This document shows positions 34,444 through 45,987 of a stretch of DNA of 64,000 nt, one piece after another. The DNA is from Annona cherimola (lineage: Eukaryota > Streptophyta > Magnoliopsida > Magnoliales > Annonaceae). Under the pieces are notes generated by a model. That model worked only from the letters and a program-made list of their open reading frames with translations. It did no database searches and was not told the DNA's origin. Made by a program: the position numbers and the translations under genes. The stretch is from contig CM059972.1 in NCBI GenBank assembly GCA_030490835.1, positions 94,907,137 to 94,971,136 of the forward strand, written 5' to 3'. The number at the start of each line of letters is the position of its first letter. The first letter of the stretch is position 1.

Positions 34444-35250
34444 ATGTACGGCCCAGATCTCGTTTGGCAGCAGCAGAAGCGATTGACGACCGTTCGATCG
34501 GCTCCCGCTCAACCGACCGTTGGATCTCGGGCAAAGTCGTCCTGTAAGAAGAAAAAATAAAATAACCGTTTCCTTCGGTGGAAGAGCATCCAGCCCGTTG
34601 AGAAAAAAATTCAACGGTCGAGATGGGTTCTACGGCAAGGTCGACCGTTGGATCTGTGAATAATCCGTCCGAAATGGACAGGGGAGAACCGCTTTCTTCC
34701 TGGAAAGCAACGACGCGTTTAAAAACAAAAATCGACGGCGGAGATCGGCTCCGAGCGGCGGTCGACCGTTACATTTCGAAGGAATCCGTTCAGGAAACGG
34801 AGAAAACGGACGACTTATGAAAAGGCATCCGACCGTCGAAACAACGTTAATCAACGATGCAGATCATCCAAAGCGACCAATTTCCACCGGGTGGAGCCAA
34901 AAATTCCATCTTTTTCTAAAGGAAGTACAGAAATCTTCGTAGAAAACGCGAAAAACCCCAAGAAAAACCATGATGAGGAGGAAAAGAGAAGAAAACGAGA
35001 AAATTTTGCCGAAATCAAGCAATTCAAGCCAAAAACGGGGAAGAAACACCAGGAAAGGCCTCTCTCGAGGTGAAAGCACCGAAACAACGCGAATTCTTGT
35101 TGAAAGGACAAAAAAAACCGAGTGGATTGCAGAAAAATCATACCTGGAACGAAGATCTGAGGCGAAAACCAGCAGATCTGACGCTCTCCTAAGCTAAAAC
35201 CTGGAAAAACTGGGATCGGAAGCCCCCTTCATCGTCGACCGTCCGATGAG
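34444..35250 (-). promoter_or_regulatory. 5' UTR exons and intron 1 of the acidic-protein gene
   Basis: The 5'-UTR part of exon 2 is 34444-34541. Intron 1 is 34542-35143: donor TTCCAG|GTATGA at 35143 and acceptor CTTCTTACAG at 34542. Exon 1 extends up from 35144 to an unknown start, perhaps near 35250. A short upstream frame (ATG about 35231, 12 codons) could lie in exon 1. A first intron in the leader is common in highly expressed plant genes. Frames inside intron 1 (60-96 codons) are not genes. Confidence 0.6.
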
Positions 35251-36470
35251 TAATAAAGAGCAGATCGAGAAGGCAGGCTGAGTTGCAGGGCTCTACTGAG
35301 AAACTGCCCGTGATTTTCACACCGATTTACGGGTAGCCCAGCGGGCAGCACGGTCAGCTCGGGCAGGCCTTGCGAAATCGGCTTGCACCGCTGCCCGAAG
35401 AACCAGTTTAAGACCGAGCGGGCACTGGGAACCTAATTACTACTAATTAATCCTGCTTAATAGAAATGGTGGGCCCCGCCCAGCTTGATTCTAATCGCAT
35501 AAACTTAGCGACGCCACGTGTCATAATCTTGACCGTCAAGTCCGCTGGGATTTTTCACTTGCCGCGTACGGAACCCGGTATTAGGTCTTGGCAGATAAAC
35601 TCTGCTTTGCTTCTCAAAATTCTGCAGCACTAACGACTCTTGATATTCAATTGTCCATCTCAAGTGATATGAAGAGATAATTGATTTTCTCTAGCACTAT
35701 AATAAATATGCAGACCTGAGCCAAAAATCTTACGGTCTGGATTTTATACTTCCTTACGTCCGAATTTCCTTCTCAAGATGCGTGCGTATGGATACCAGAC
35801 TCTTTCGCAGTATTAAGTGAGAATTGGATTCTAGGGCTCCCACTGTCGACTCCAGTTTGGAATTTAACCATGGTTAGCAGCAAGGCGTTGGAGCTGGGTT
35901 GAGTAGAGGCGATTTCTGTGCGTATTTTACACTGTTTTAAAAAATAAAATGATGAGGACTCTTCTCAGTTCCCAAAGTCAAATTAAAGAAAAATCTACAC
36001 CTTCTAAATCATCGCAATTATTCCTAACGGAGTTTTTGAAGTGTGCATATATACGTTGAAGAACAGAAGTTGTATGCCTTAGTATTTCATTTATAGCCGT
36101 CCATTCGGTTGTAGCAAAAAAACATGATTTCGACGAAAAATTGTGCACCTAATTCGAACAGTGTGGTGAAGGCGTACTCACGCGTGCCGCACGTGAGATA
36201 TCGCCACTTTAAAAATGATAGTCAACAACCATCGGAGGGGCTACTTTCTCTAGAAGCGCGCGCCACGATTCCCCGTACTGCTCTTCTCGGCGACTTCTCC
36301 GGCGAGAAATTGATGTTTCGGGCACGAGACCGACCCACTGCAGTAGTCTCCTTGGCTAACCCGTGGGCCGTGTGCGGCGGATCTGAGGCGTCCATTTGCA
36401 AACAGATGAACGGTCCAGATTAATCCGTGCACGGCAAAATATCCTTTGGCTTTGGTTCGGCCGCTCTTGG
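35251..36470 (-). promoter_or_regulatory. Putative promoter region of the acidic-protein gene
   Basis: The most GC-rich stretch outside exons, mostly repeat-free. It holds a G-box/ABRE core CCACGTGTC (CACGTG at 35515-35520), a GTGGGCCCCGCCC element at about 35469-35481, and several ACCGTC/ACCGTT words. No TATA box was assigned. A plus-strand 99-codon frame (36124-36423) shows no family and is not called. Confidence 0.45.
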
Positions 36471-37018
36471 ATTCTTCTGAATCATTCTGACAACTCTTAA
36501 GTGCCGCACGCTAACACGTGTGAATATTTGAATTTTTCTTATTGTTGTGAATATTTGAATTTTAGAATCGAGTCCATTTCGGAAGAGATAAAAAAGCCAA
36601 AAAGATGAAATTTTTAAAAAATAAAAGATAATATAATATAACAGAGATAATAACAGATATAAAAGTAAGAAAGAAATAATTAGAAAATAAGATAATTAAA
36701 TAATTAAATGCAAAATCTCAAACGTTACGCGGAAGTGATGGATTTTTTTTTTTAAACGCGGAATAAAAAATAAAATATATGTCGAATTGGAGTGTCTGAC
36801 AGCGATAACGGTGCTTCTACAGCCATTCATACGTCCGGATAGGATGAGGTGGCACGATTTTAACGAGAAGTGTGCTTTGGCTTTTGGATGAATTCATTGC
36901 CATGCATTGAAGGTGCATTCAATGATTTATGTCGTCAGAAAAGCATAAATTCAATGATTTATGTAGCAAAAAAAGCAAAGGCATGCTGCCGGCTGCATAT
37001 TGTTGAATTCAAAAATTT
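36471..37018. other. Noncoding stretch, nothing recognised
   Basis: A second CACGTG occurs at about 36515 in AACACGTGTG. The direct repeat TTCAATGATTTATGT occurs twice near 36927-36964. No gene. Confidence 0.4.
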
Positions 37019-37080
37019 TGTGGTGTGTTTAGAAATGCAAATAACTTTTCATCACTTTTGAATAAAAAGTTTGTAACATG

Positions 37081-37458
37081 ATTTTATGCATCTAGGTGCA
37101 CTTAGCCTCAGGGCATCCTCGTGTAAATACCCATTTTTTGTATTTTTTCGAAAAATTTTTATACGAATTTTTAATTGAAGTATATTTAACATATGTATCA
37201 ATTTTTACCATTTTTGAAAATTTTTAGATTTCGGATTTTTTAAAATCAGTATTATTTTAGTAATTTAAAATTACTAAAAATGCCGCTGATTTTTAAAAAT
37301 TCAAAATTTTTTAAAAAAATCTCTAAAATTTGTAAAATCTTATACGCATGTTAAATACACTTAGATTAACATTTGTATATAAAATATTTCAAAAAATACA
37401 AAAAGGTTAAATACACCGAGGTGCACTAAAACTAAGTACACTCGAGTGCATGAAATTA
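37081..37458. mobile_element. Foldback element, GTGCAC terminus type
   Basis: The left end TTATGCATCTAGGTGCACTT pairs with the right end, which in reverse reads TTCATGCACTCGAGTGTACT. The arms hold the shared core (ATTTAACATATGTATCAA, TTTTACCATTTTTG). The centre lies around 37275, where AAAATTACT/AGTAATTT face each other. Confidence 0.85.
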
Positions 37459-37479
37459 TGTTTTAAAATGTTTCTTGGT

Positions 37480-37733
37480 GCTCGTCTGGTCACCGGCTGC
37501 GGAACGGGATCTCCGTTTCCAGCCGGTGCGTGGTTCGAATCCCTCATGGAATTTTAAACCAAATTTGTGGTGGGGGCATGTGGTCCCCCTTTATACTTAG
37601 ATGGGAGTTAGTGGTCTCCCCACTTGATATGTGGAAGTTTGCTGTCGTCTTCCATTGTAAGCTTGATAGAATTGTCTCAGAGTTTGAATGTAATATGAAT
37701 TGAGATATGATGTAAAATATCCTCCAATCAAAA
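37480..37733 (+). mobile_element. tRNA-derived SINE, full length, 15-bp target duplication
   Basis: The head GCTCGTCTGGTCACCGGCTG contains an A-box-like word, and the B box GGTTCGAATCC is at 37532-37542. GTGGTCCCCC and GTGGTCTCCCC body words and an A-rich end follow. AAAATGTTTCTTGGT flanks it perfectly (37465-37479, 37734-37748). Confidence 0.93.
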
Positions 37734-38105
37734 AAAATGTTTCTTGGTAAAAATTTTTGAGATGAGAAAAAATAATATGTTATGATGTAAAAATGACGAG
37801 GAGTAAAGAAACTACAGTTAAAATATATAGATTAAATGAATAATAATTAAATAAAAATAATTAAAAAATAGAATAGTTATATAGGAAAAAATAATTTTAA
37901 AATAGGATAATTATAGGAAATGAAAAATTTTAGATTGATTTAATCATTGCTACGATCTTATCAATTTTAATTATCCATAACTATTTGTACTACTTTTTAA
38001 TCATTTATTTACAACTTTTCATATAACTATCTTATTGATTTAAAAAAAAAATTTACTTCTCATTTTTTGCATTTCAAAAATTTTATCAAATATAAAACAC
38101 ACACT

Positions 38106-39128
38106 CTTACTCTTCCTATTTAAAATTATTTACTTTTAAAATATAAAACTTTTTATTTTCTTAGCCTGTCAAGTTTGGTCAAAACCAGATATGTTTAGAG
38201 GCTAGTTTGAAATTGGTGTAAACTTAATGCAATAAAATAATTTGATTTAAAAATTCTATTTGATATTGCGTAAAAAAAAATTTCATATAACTTGTCGAAC
38301 TGTTCAGTTCCCGTATTTTTTTCTTTTTATTAATTTTTCACGCATTTTCCACTAACTACTTTTTTCTATTTTATCTTTATTCTTTTTATATTAATCACTA
38401 CCGCCGTCAAATTACATTCTCATTTTTAATTTTTTTCATACAATTTTTTCTCCCTTTCTTTATATTATTTATTTATTTTTATTCTCTTTGCTCCTAACTA
38501 TTATTTCCATCACATTTTTCTAATTTTTTATACACTTTTTTCTCCATTTTTTTACGCATAGAAAGATCTAAAGAAAGGAGAAATTTGTCAAATAAAATTT
38601 TTTTAAGAAAAGAAGAAAATTATATGATATAGTAGTGATAATAATTAACAGCGAAAAGATAAAGATCAAATAGAAAAGGGTCGTGGAAGAGCCTTTATAA
38701 AAAAAAATTAATAAAAAAATTAATGAATGAAATAGACTGCCAACAATAACAAAGATAAAGAATTATGGGTTTTGAAATAAATGCTTTCTCATTTTATTCA
38801 TCACTTATTTATACAAGTGATATACGAAAATAACCTGATCAAGGAGAGATTCTTTTCATTATTTATTTTACTCGATTTGAGCTTAACTTGTCTAATTAGG
38901 TGTGAATCTTCCTCAGACACGTGTCAACTGCAGATGCATTCATATACAGCCTTCAAAATTTAGCCACCACAAGCAGTAGAGGAAATGTGAAAACTTGATT
39001 GAAACTTAAAATAAAAATAATAATAATAATGTGGTTAGTTAAAAGATGTCAAGTTACATTTTAAAAACCATAAAAAAAAAAAAGTAAAAGCCTTTTTTTC
39101 CTTTTTCCTTGTTATCAAGTGGAGTCTA
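38106..39128. other. AT-rich stretch with MITE-like debris
   Basis: Pyrimidine-rich runs at 38320-38560 resemble family-B MITE bodies but lack ends. No coding frame is supported; the 60-codon frame at 38781-38963 has no family. Confidence 0.4.
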
Positions 39129-39372
39129 AGGGTTTGTTTGATAATGTAAAAAAATTTCTTACTCCTTCATACACATTTTTAATTAGTCTACTTTTTCTAT
39201 TATTATTTTGACATTTTAATTATTTTCACATCTTTCCATATAACTGCTCTATTTATTTCATCTTTATCTTTATTATATTAATTCTAATTATTACCTCTAT
39301 TTTATCACATCTCTTTCAATTTTTTCAAAAATTGTATATTCCCATTTTTTACCTCTTTCCAAATATACTTTG
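39129..39372 (-). mobile_element. MITE, family B (GGGTTTGTTTG terminus)
   Basis: It begins AGGGTTTGTTTGATAATG and ends CCAAATATACTTTG. The body (CACATCTTTCCATATAACTG, TTATCACATC) parallels the element at 50000-50230 and is a diverged relative of family A. Confidence 0.55.
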
Positions 39373-39383
39373 AATATATATTT

Positions 39384-40369
39384 GAAAAAAATTTCCTTAT
39401 ACTCACAATATTAGATCATTACTTCTTTCTTATCCACAACATTCTAAAAAAATTTCTGACACCCACAATATTTGTGAGAATGTTCCAATGCATTCCTTTA
39501 AAATCTTCATTTTTTAATTTTTTTTATAAAACTCTTAATCTATGTGTATTTACTCTATAAACAAAATTTTACCATTTTTGAAAATATGTATATTTTTTTT
39601 TAATTTTTAAAGGTAAGAGGGTTTTAGTACTTTTAAATGACTAAAATTTTCTATTTTTAAAAATTTAAAAATATACATACAAATTTTGAAAAATGATAAA
39701 ATTTCATACATAAGTTCAGGAGCGCTTCTATGAAACCTCTCTTCTATGTAACCACATCCATTTTTAATATCTAGACAGTTGGTAGAAAATCTACTTCATC
39801 TATTGTATTTAATATCATTTATATTATTATAAAAATCCTTTTATTTGTCTAGTATTACTTTATATGATCTCCATCTACAAATGTGTAAAATTAATGTTAT
39901 AAAATAATTTAAAAATTATTAAAGATAGAACTTCTAACCAAATACATTAAAATTTCAATGCATTCAGTTGCACTAAAACAAAACTCCAATATTTCACCCC
40001 TTCCCCAGATGCTCATGTTATCAATCTCAACCTAAATCGACAGTAAGTGCATGAAGAAATGACACTACTTGTAAACAAGGATTCCTGAAATCCCTACTAG
40101 ACGATTCGTAAAATAAACCCAATATATATTTTGTTCAAATTATAATAATTATAGAGCAACAATTTAATTTATCATTGTTTATGTAATGGTGTGGGAGCAA
40201 AATCAACACTTCTATTACACGACATCTATTTGCGTTGAGTTGAGATTGATGACATATGAGTTTAGGGTATAAGTGGTGAAATAGTACGAGTGTCAAGAGA
40301 ATTTTTGGAATGCTGTAAGTACGAAAAAGAATAATGGTCAAATATTATGAGTATGAGAAAAATTTTCCC
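39384..40369. mobile_element. Long TIR element (about 990 bp), Mutator-like
   Basis: The left end GAAAAAAATTTCCTTATACT followed by CACAATATTAGATCATTA pairs with the right end (reverse: GGGAAAATTTTTCTCATACT, CATAATATTTGACCATTA) for about 90 bp. Inside are a foldback-core fragment (39500-39720) and part of repeat R3 (39768-39910). No protein. Confidence 0.7.
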
Positions 40370-41235
40370 AATAAATTTTAAAGTTTTATTTTCAATATTT
40401 AAATTATCCAAAATATCATTCTTACATGGATAAATGTTATTTAAAATATTTTTAGATTTTTTATTTACAAATATTATTAGATATTAATGCATTAGCATAT
40501 GGAACGAAGTATTTTTCATAATTCAAATACATTAGCAAACGAAACAAAATACTTTTCGTAATTTATGTATAAATATATACATTTTAAACCAGATATAACC
40601 TTCTAAAATAAATAATATGGGCTAATGGAATTTTTATTTTATGATTGATATGAGCTCCATTTATAGCCAATAGCACCCTAATTAGGCTACGCTATACCAT
40701 CTCTCTAATTAGGCTATGCTATAGCATCTTTCCTCTACATCCAAACCATCATCGCAATTGGCTACATATGGGCTCTACCTCGATTATGAATTAAAAAGCA
40801 ACTTATCCAATGTTTTTAGAATAAATTATTAACTATTGAAGTCAAAGTTTCATGGAAATGAAAGATGTACAACAACCCTAAACAATACAATAAAATTGGT
40901 TGATTTACGTATCAAAATTATATATTAAACATCTAAACTATCTAAATATAATTCTTCTTTTGACAGCACTCTAAACATAATTCTTATAATTCTTATATGA
41001 TAAATAATTTTATTAAGTATTATTATACATTAATATATTTGTAAATGTGTCTAAATATTTTTCTTAATTCGCATGTAATTACTTAAATTTCCAAGTATGT
41101 TCGGACAATATAAGAATCTGATTTAAATAAATTTTGGTACGACAATAGAATAATGTTAAATCCATGTAATTCCTTCCATTTTTAAGGCTCTATTGATTCA
41201 TATAATTTTTAATCCATTCATTATATGGGCCTAGA
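40370..41235. other. Noncoding stretch with R3 and a small direct repeat
   Basis: R3 words TTATTTTCAATATTTAAA lie at 40385-40600. The phrase AATTAGGCTA(C/T)GCTATA occurs twice (about 40680 and 40709). No gene. Confidence 0.5.
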
Positions 41236-41567
41236 TCTTATGCACCCAAGTGCACCAAGTTTTGATTCACCTAGGTGCAAAAATATATTTTTTATTTTTT
41301 GAATTTTTTTATAAAATTATGAATCTAAGTATATTTAACATATGTATTAAATTTTACCATTTTTTGGAGTCTTGTAATTTTTTCGATTTTTCAAAAATAG
41401 AGGTATTTTAGTAATTCTCAAATAATTGAAGTACCCCTTTTTTAAAAAGTAAAAGAATATCTACATGTCTCCAAAAATGATAAAAATTAATTTATAGATT
41501 AAAAGTTTTATAAAAAATAAGTTTTTGTACCTACATGCACCGAAGTTAAGTACACCCAGGTGCATTT
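41236..41567. mobile_element. Foldback element, GTGCAC terminus type
   Basis: Left end ATCTTATGCACCCAAGTGCA, right end GTACACCCAGGTGCATTTAA. The shared core arms (TAAGTATATTTAACATATG, TTTTACCATTTTTTGG) surround a centre near 41420. Confidence 0.8.
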
Positions 41568-41589
41568 AATCAACTACTTTCATTATATT

Positions 41590-41830
41590 TAATATCATTT
41601 ATTTAGCTAAGAGATTAAGTTTTATTCAAATCAAATATATATATTGGCCCACATTTGCTAAAATATATACGTTAATATCTAAATCAAAGAAAATTTTTAG
41701 ATTCATTCATATATATATAATACATAGAATCATTTATCCACGAAATAATGATATTTTAGGTGTTTAGAGGTTGAAAATATTAATTAAAAATTATTTTTTT
41801 TAATATTAATCATTTTATTACATTACTTTT
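41590..41830 (-). repeat. Dispersed repeat R3, reverse copy
   Basis: ATTTAATATCATTTATTTAG and GGCCCACATTTGCTAAAA are R3 words, in the order expected for reverse orientation. Comparable copies lie near 50760 and 52175; forward copies lie near 23800, 25540, 29190 and 40370. Confidence 0.6.
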
Positions 41831-41868
41831 ACACATGTATAGATATGTCTCATCTATGATTATACTAA

Positions 41869-42182
41869 GGGCATGTTGTTTTTAATAAAAACTTTTCAAA
41901 CTAAAATTTTTCAATGTAAAACTTTTTACTCTCGCCGTAGCTACCATATTTTAAAATTATTTCTTTACATCTACCGATATAACTATGATATTTTTTATTT
42001 ATTTCTACATACTAACCATACAACTAATATATCATATTTTAACTAATACATAACTATCATATTTTAACTTTAATCTCTTAATACTTCCTCATTACCATTA
42101 TCGCATCACATTATTTTCTATCAATTTAACAATTTTTACACAAACTTTTCATTTAAAAGTTTATCGTTTCCCATGCACACCT
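41869..42182 (-). mobile_element. Tourist-like MITE, family A, with TAA flanks
   Basis: It begins GGGCATGTTG and ends CCATGCACACCT, flanked by TAA (41866-41868 and 42183-42185). The inverted family body contains an internal partial duplication (ATATCATATTTTAACT). Confidence 0.8.
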
Positions 42183-42305
42183 TAAATCAAATAAGAGAAT
42201 TTTCATGATAATATAAATGATAGTAAATATAATAAAGGGAGTAAATTTTTCACAATCATTAAGATAGTAAAAATGAAATGGGTTACATAGAAGATGATTT
42301 TCATT

Positions 42306-42597
42306 GGGTGCATTAAATTTTAGTGCATCTAGGTACAAATTCACTTTTTAAAGTTTTTTGAAATTTTTTATAAAAATATTAATCTAAGTATATTTAACAT
42401 ATCTATTGAGTTTTAACATTTTTGAAAATTTTGTATTCTTTAGTTTTAAAAAATCAAATATATATACATTTTCAAAAATAATAAACTTGGTTATAAATTA
42501 AATACACTTAGATTAATAATTTTATAAAAACTTTAAAAACAAAAAATGAATTTTGTTCTCAAGTGCTCTAAAGTTTCAATGCATCCCAGTGTATTAA
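42306..42597. mobile_element. Foldback element, GTGCAC-like terminus, decayed
   Basis: Left GGGTGCATTAAATTTTAGTG, right CAATGCATCCCAGTGTATTA. The core words TAAGTATATTTAACATAT and TAGATTAATA are inverted about a centre near 42460. Confidence 0.75.
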
Positions 42598-42862
42598 ATC
42601 AATTCTCTTACATTTTTAGATGAAACGGTGCATAATAATACTAGAAAAATGAAAGGTTTCTATTAACAATATAAGTAATATTAAATATAATGGATAAAGT
42701 ATAAATCACTTCAATCATTAGGGAAAAAAACGAGATCAATTAGATAGAAGACAGATTTTTTAGAAATAAAACTATTTTCTTTTTACATTTTTCCAAATTT
42801 ATTTGAAAATAAGTAAAAGTTTAAAAAGGTATTACTCATTTTGCACACTTTTTAATAGATTC
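42598..42862. other. R3 fragment and unassigned AT-rich sequence
   Basis: TAATATTAAATATAATGGAT (about 42671) and neighbours recall the left portion of R3. No coding. Confidence 0.4.
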
Positions 42863-43036
42863 GAATAGTGATAAAACTTTCAAATCAAAGTTTTTTGTGT
42901 AAAAATCTTTGAAATGAGAGAAAATAATGCTGTATAATAAGAGTAATAATGTAGAATAAAGAAAATAAAGTTAAACAAATAAGTCAATTGTACATATAGT
43001 TTCTAGAAATAATTAAAAAAATAGGGTCATTATATG

Positions 43037-43735
43037 ATGTTTGATCATTTCAGACCAATCCGAAATGAGACCTTTTTAGACCGATTCAAAACATATATTT
43101 TTTGTTTTTTCAAAATTTTTTACAAAATTGATAATCTAGTTATGTTTACTCTATAAAATAATTTTGAAGTATGATTATATACATCATGATGTATTTTAGG
43201 ATAAAATACAATATTTGTTTATTTTTACTATAAGTTGTATTTTTTATTTTTCTTTATGAATATTTTTTAAATGTATTCAATCTATATACAAAGTTTTATC
43301 ATTTTACAATACTTTTGCATATTTATTTTTGATTTTTTTAAAATATCAATTTTAAGGGCATTTAAGTTATCTTTTTGCCCCTTAAAAAAACTTGTTTTTT
43401 TTTTAAAAATCAAAAATAAATATGTAAAAGTATTGTAAATTGAAAAAATTTTGTATAGACATTGAATACACTTAGATAAACATATTTATGAAGAAAAAAT
43501 TTAAAAATATAATTAATAGTAAAAATAAATGAATGTTGTATTTTAGCCTAAAATACATCATGATGTGTACAATTAAGCTTTGATAATCTTTACCAATTTT
43601 AAATATTTGTATAAATATATATATATCTCTAAAATTAATAAAAATTAATTTATAGATTAAATATAACTAGATTACTCGTTTTGCAAACAAATTAAGAAAA
43701 ATAAAAAATATATCTTTGGACTAGTCTAAAATATC
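43037..43735. mobile_element. Foldback element, split by a second foldback
   Basis: Outer ends carry TTTCAGACCAATCC and GGACTAGTCTAAAATATC, with core arms AATCTAGTTATGTTTACT and TAAATATAACTAGATTA. A complete different foldback (43159-43573) sits between the arms. Confidence 0.65.
43159..43573. mobile_element. Foldback element, ACATCATGATGT terminus type
   Basis: Left end TACATCATGATGTATTTTAG with GATAAAATACAA; right end TTGTATTTTAGCCTAAAATA then CATCATGATGTGTA. The arms hold the core (TTTTATCATTTTACAATACT). The centre lies near 43365. Confidence 0.8.
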
Positions 43736-43802
43736 ATAGGAAAATATGAAAAAAATAAGTAAAATAGAGTAATTGTGGAGAGTAAAACGTTTTATATTGA
43801 TA

Positions 43803-44100
43803 AAACTTTTGAAATTTTTTTTTTTTGCGTAAGTTTTTAAAATAGGAGAAAATGATGTGATGTGACAAGGATAATGATAAGAAATTAAGAGAATAAGGTT
43901 AAAATAAATAAGTTTGTTATATAAATAATTGTGTAAAAATAATTAAAAAGTATGATAATTGTACAGAAAGACGTGAATAAAATTAAGGCAAAATGGGAAA
44001 AATGAAATAGCGATGAGATGAAAATAAAATTTAAAAAATAGGGTAATTATATGGAAAAATGTAAAAAGTTATAAGAAAATAAAATGGTTGAATAGTTAAA
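43803..44100 (+). mobile_element. Tourist-like MITE, family A, diverged copy
   Basis: The body words GGATAATGATAAGAAATTAA and GGTTAAAATAAATAAGT are in family order. Both termini are poor. Confidence 0.6.
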
Positions 44101-44113
44101 AAGAAACAATCTT

Positions 44114-44526
44114 ATTAGCCCGAGTCAAGCAAATGTATCGTTTAGCCCACATTAAAAAACTTAGTTACAATATCTAAGTGTATTAATATATAAATCAAGT
44201 TTAGCTAAGTGTTTACTTTTTTTATTTTTTTCTCCATACACTTGTTTATCTAAGTGTATTAATATATAAATCAAGTTTTATCATTTTTGGATATGTGTAT
44301 AAATTTTTTTAGATTTTTAAACATCTATGTGTATATATGTATTTAAAATATCCTTATCTTTAAAAATCTTTAATATATATATATAAATATTAAAAAATAG
44401 TAAAATTTAGTTTATATATTAAATACACTCGAATAAACGTATGTATGAAGAAAAAAACCAAAAAAGTGTTGTAGATGAGTTTTTTGAAATGTGCTAAGCC
44501 ACACATTTGCTTAACTCGGACTAACA
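44114..44526. mobile_element. Foldback element, TTAGCCCGAG terminus type
   Basis: Left ATTAGCCCGAGTCAAGCAAA pairs with the right end (reverse: GTTAGTCCGAGTTAAGCAAA), followed by CTTAGC(C)CACATT words. The core appears twice in the left arm (ATCTAAGTGTATTAATATAT at about 44180 and 44246), a partial duplication. Confidence 0.85.
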
Positions 44527-44739
44527 AAACTATTTCTCATAATTAAAATATCATATCATACAAAAAAGAGCTTAGAAGATTAAAAAACTATGAGAATTTT
44601 TTCATTTTTTTTCCTCTCTACATAGGCACAACCTAGATCACATCACTTCCATTTTTATTTTTCCTTTTATTATTTTTTAATTTTTCTTTTTCCCTTTCCC
44701 ATGTTACTTTTACATCTTCCTATATATAGGCTCCCATAA

Positions 44740-45490
44740 TATCTATTTTTTATTTCTTTCCTAAATATGTTTTAAAATATGTGTTTAACCTATATATTAA
44801 ATTTTACTATTTTATAATAATTTTATGTATTCATTTTTCAAAAAAGTCAATTTCAGGGGTATTTTAGTCCCTTTTATCCTTTAAAAGCTTATTTGTTAAA
44901 AATAAAAAATAAAAAAATAAAAATATTATAAAATGTTAAAACTTGGTATATGCATTAAATACATTAAGAAATACATGTTTATGAAAAAATAAAAAAAATA
45001 AAACATATTGTATGTGTATTTAACTCATTTTTAGTTTTTAAAATTTTTTTTATACAACTATTAATTTATGTGTAACACTTGTATCAAATTTTACCATTTT
45101 TGAAAATTTATAAATTTTTTAACAGCAATGATAGTTTAGTAATTTGTAAATTTAACCCTCTTATATTTTTAAAATTTTTTATACAACTATTAATCTAAAT
45201 ATATTTAACATGTGCATCAAGTTTTTCCATTTTTGAAGATTTGTAGATATTTTTTGTATTTGTTAAAATTAGTGGCAGTTAGTAATTTGTAAATGCACCA
45301 GGGTGCACTTAGCTTTGATGAACTCAGGTGTAAAAACTTATTTTTAGTTTTTGAAATTTTTTATACAATTGTTAATCTAAGTGTATTTAAGATATGTATC
45401 ACGTTTTACTATTTTTTGAGATTTGCAGATATCTAAGTGTATTTAAGATATTTTTTATTCTTTAAAATTAGTGGTATTTTCATAATTTAT
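44740..45490. repeat. Cluster of foldback core fragments, three half-arms in tandem
   Basis: 44740-45010 is a palindromic core without recognisable termini. 45030-45490 then holds three successive left half-arms in the same direction, each with TTAATTTATGTG/TTAATCTAA followed by ATTTTACCATTTTTG-like sequence and AGTAATTTGTAAAT. The third is preceded by GCACCAGGGTGCACTTAG, the GTGCAC-type terminus. Confidence 0.65.
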
Positions 45491-45987
45491 GTACTTTTTT
45501 CTCTCATATGTAATTTTCCAAAATCCAAAAAAAATAAAAAAGGAATAAAAGGAATCCAAACAAGGCATAATCACTAATGGTAAGCTTTGGTGCATTTGGT
45601 TGGTACGGGGGAGTGCTACGTTCAATTGAAATGCACGAAATCTCACAGCTGAGAGACATTCATTTGAAAAGTTCACAAGAATTCCTGGCATTGATGACCT
45701 ATGAATATAATCAAAGAATGTAATTAGGGTTAATTTCAATACACATAATTTATATAAAAAAAAGAAAATTATTACGCAAGTGATCAGGCCTCATTTCAAA
45801 TATTGCTGCTACACTTGAATCTAAATATACTCATTAAATTTTAAAAGTCACAAATGTGTTCATTAAGTCTCACCAAAATTCCAAATATACCCGTAATCTA
45901 ACCTGTCATCGGTTTTCAGGGTTTGTGTAGAATTTCAATGGTTAGTATACTTGTAACTTTCCAAACTTAGTGGATATATATAGCAAA
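45491..45987. other. Noncoding stretch with a small inverted-repeat remnant
   Basis: TAAATATACTCATTAAATTT (about 45822) faces its imperfect complement near 45945-45985, a Mutator-like TIR remnant. The 94-codon frame here has no family. Confidence 0.4.

Larger units (their letters stand above)
37019..38105 (+). mobile_element. Tourist-like MITE copies broken by a foldback element and a SINE
   Basis: GGTGTGTTTAGAAATGC at about 37022 starts a family-A copy that stops at 37080. Family-A sequence resumes after 37748 (GATGTAAAAATGACGAGGAG) to about 37945. An inverted partial copy runs on to about 38105 (ending AAACACACACTC). The foldback (37081-37458) and SINE (37480-37733) lie inside it. Confidence 0.65.
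42863..43802 (+). mobile_element. Tourist-like MITE split by nested foldback elements
   Basis: Family-A sequence runs 42863-43035 (AAGTTAAACAAATAAGTCAA) and resumes about 43740-43802 (GTAATTGTGGAGAGTAAAAC). The interruption is a foldback element that is itself interrupted, giving three layers. Confidence 0.7.

Noticed and set aside
34851..35197. Frames of 60-96 codons on both strands
   Set aside because: They fall in intron 1 or the leader of the acidic-protein gene and mirror each other in composition.
36124..36423. 99-codon plus-strand frame in GC-rich promoter region
   Set aside because: No family resemblance, no splice or start context, and it lies upstream of a divergent gene start. 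Kept only as a note.
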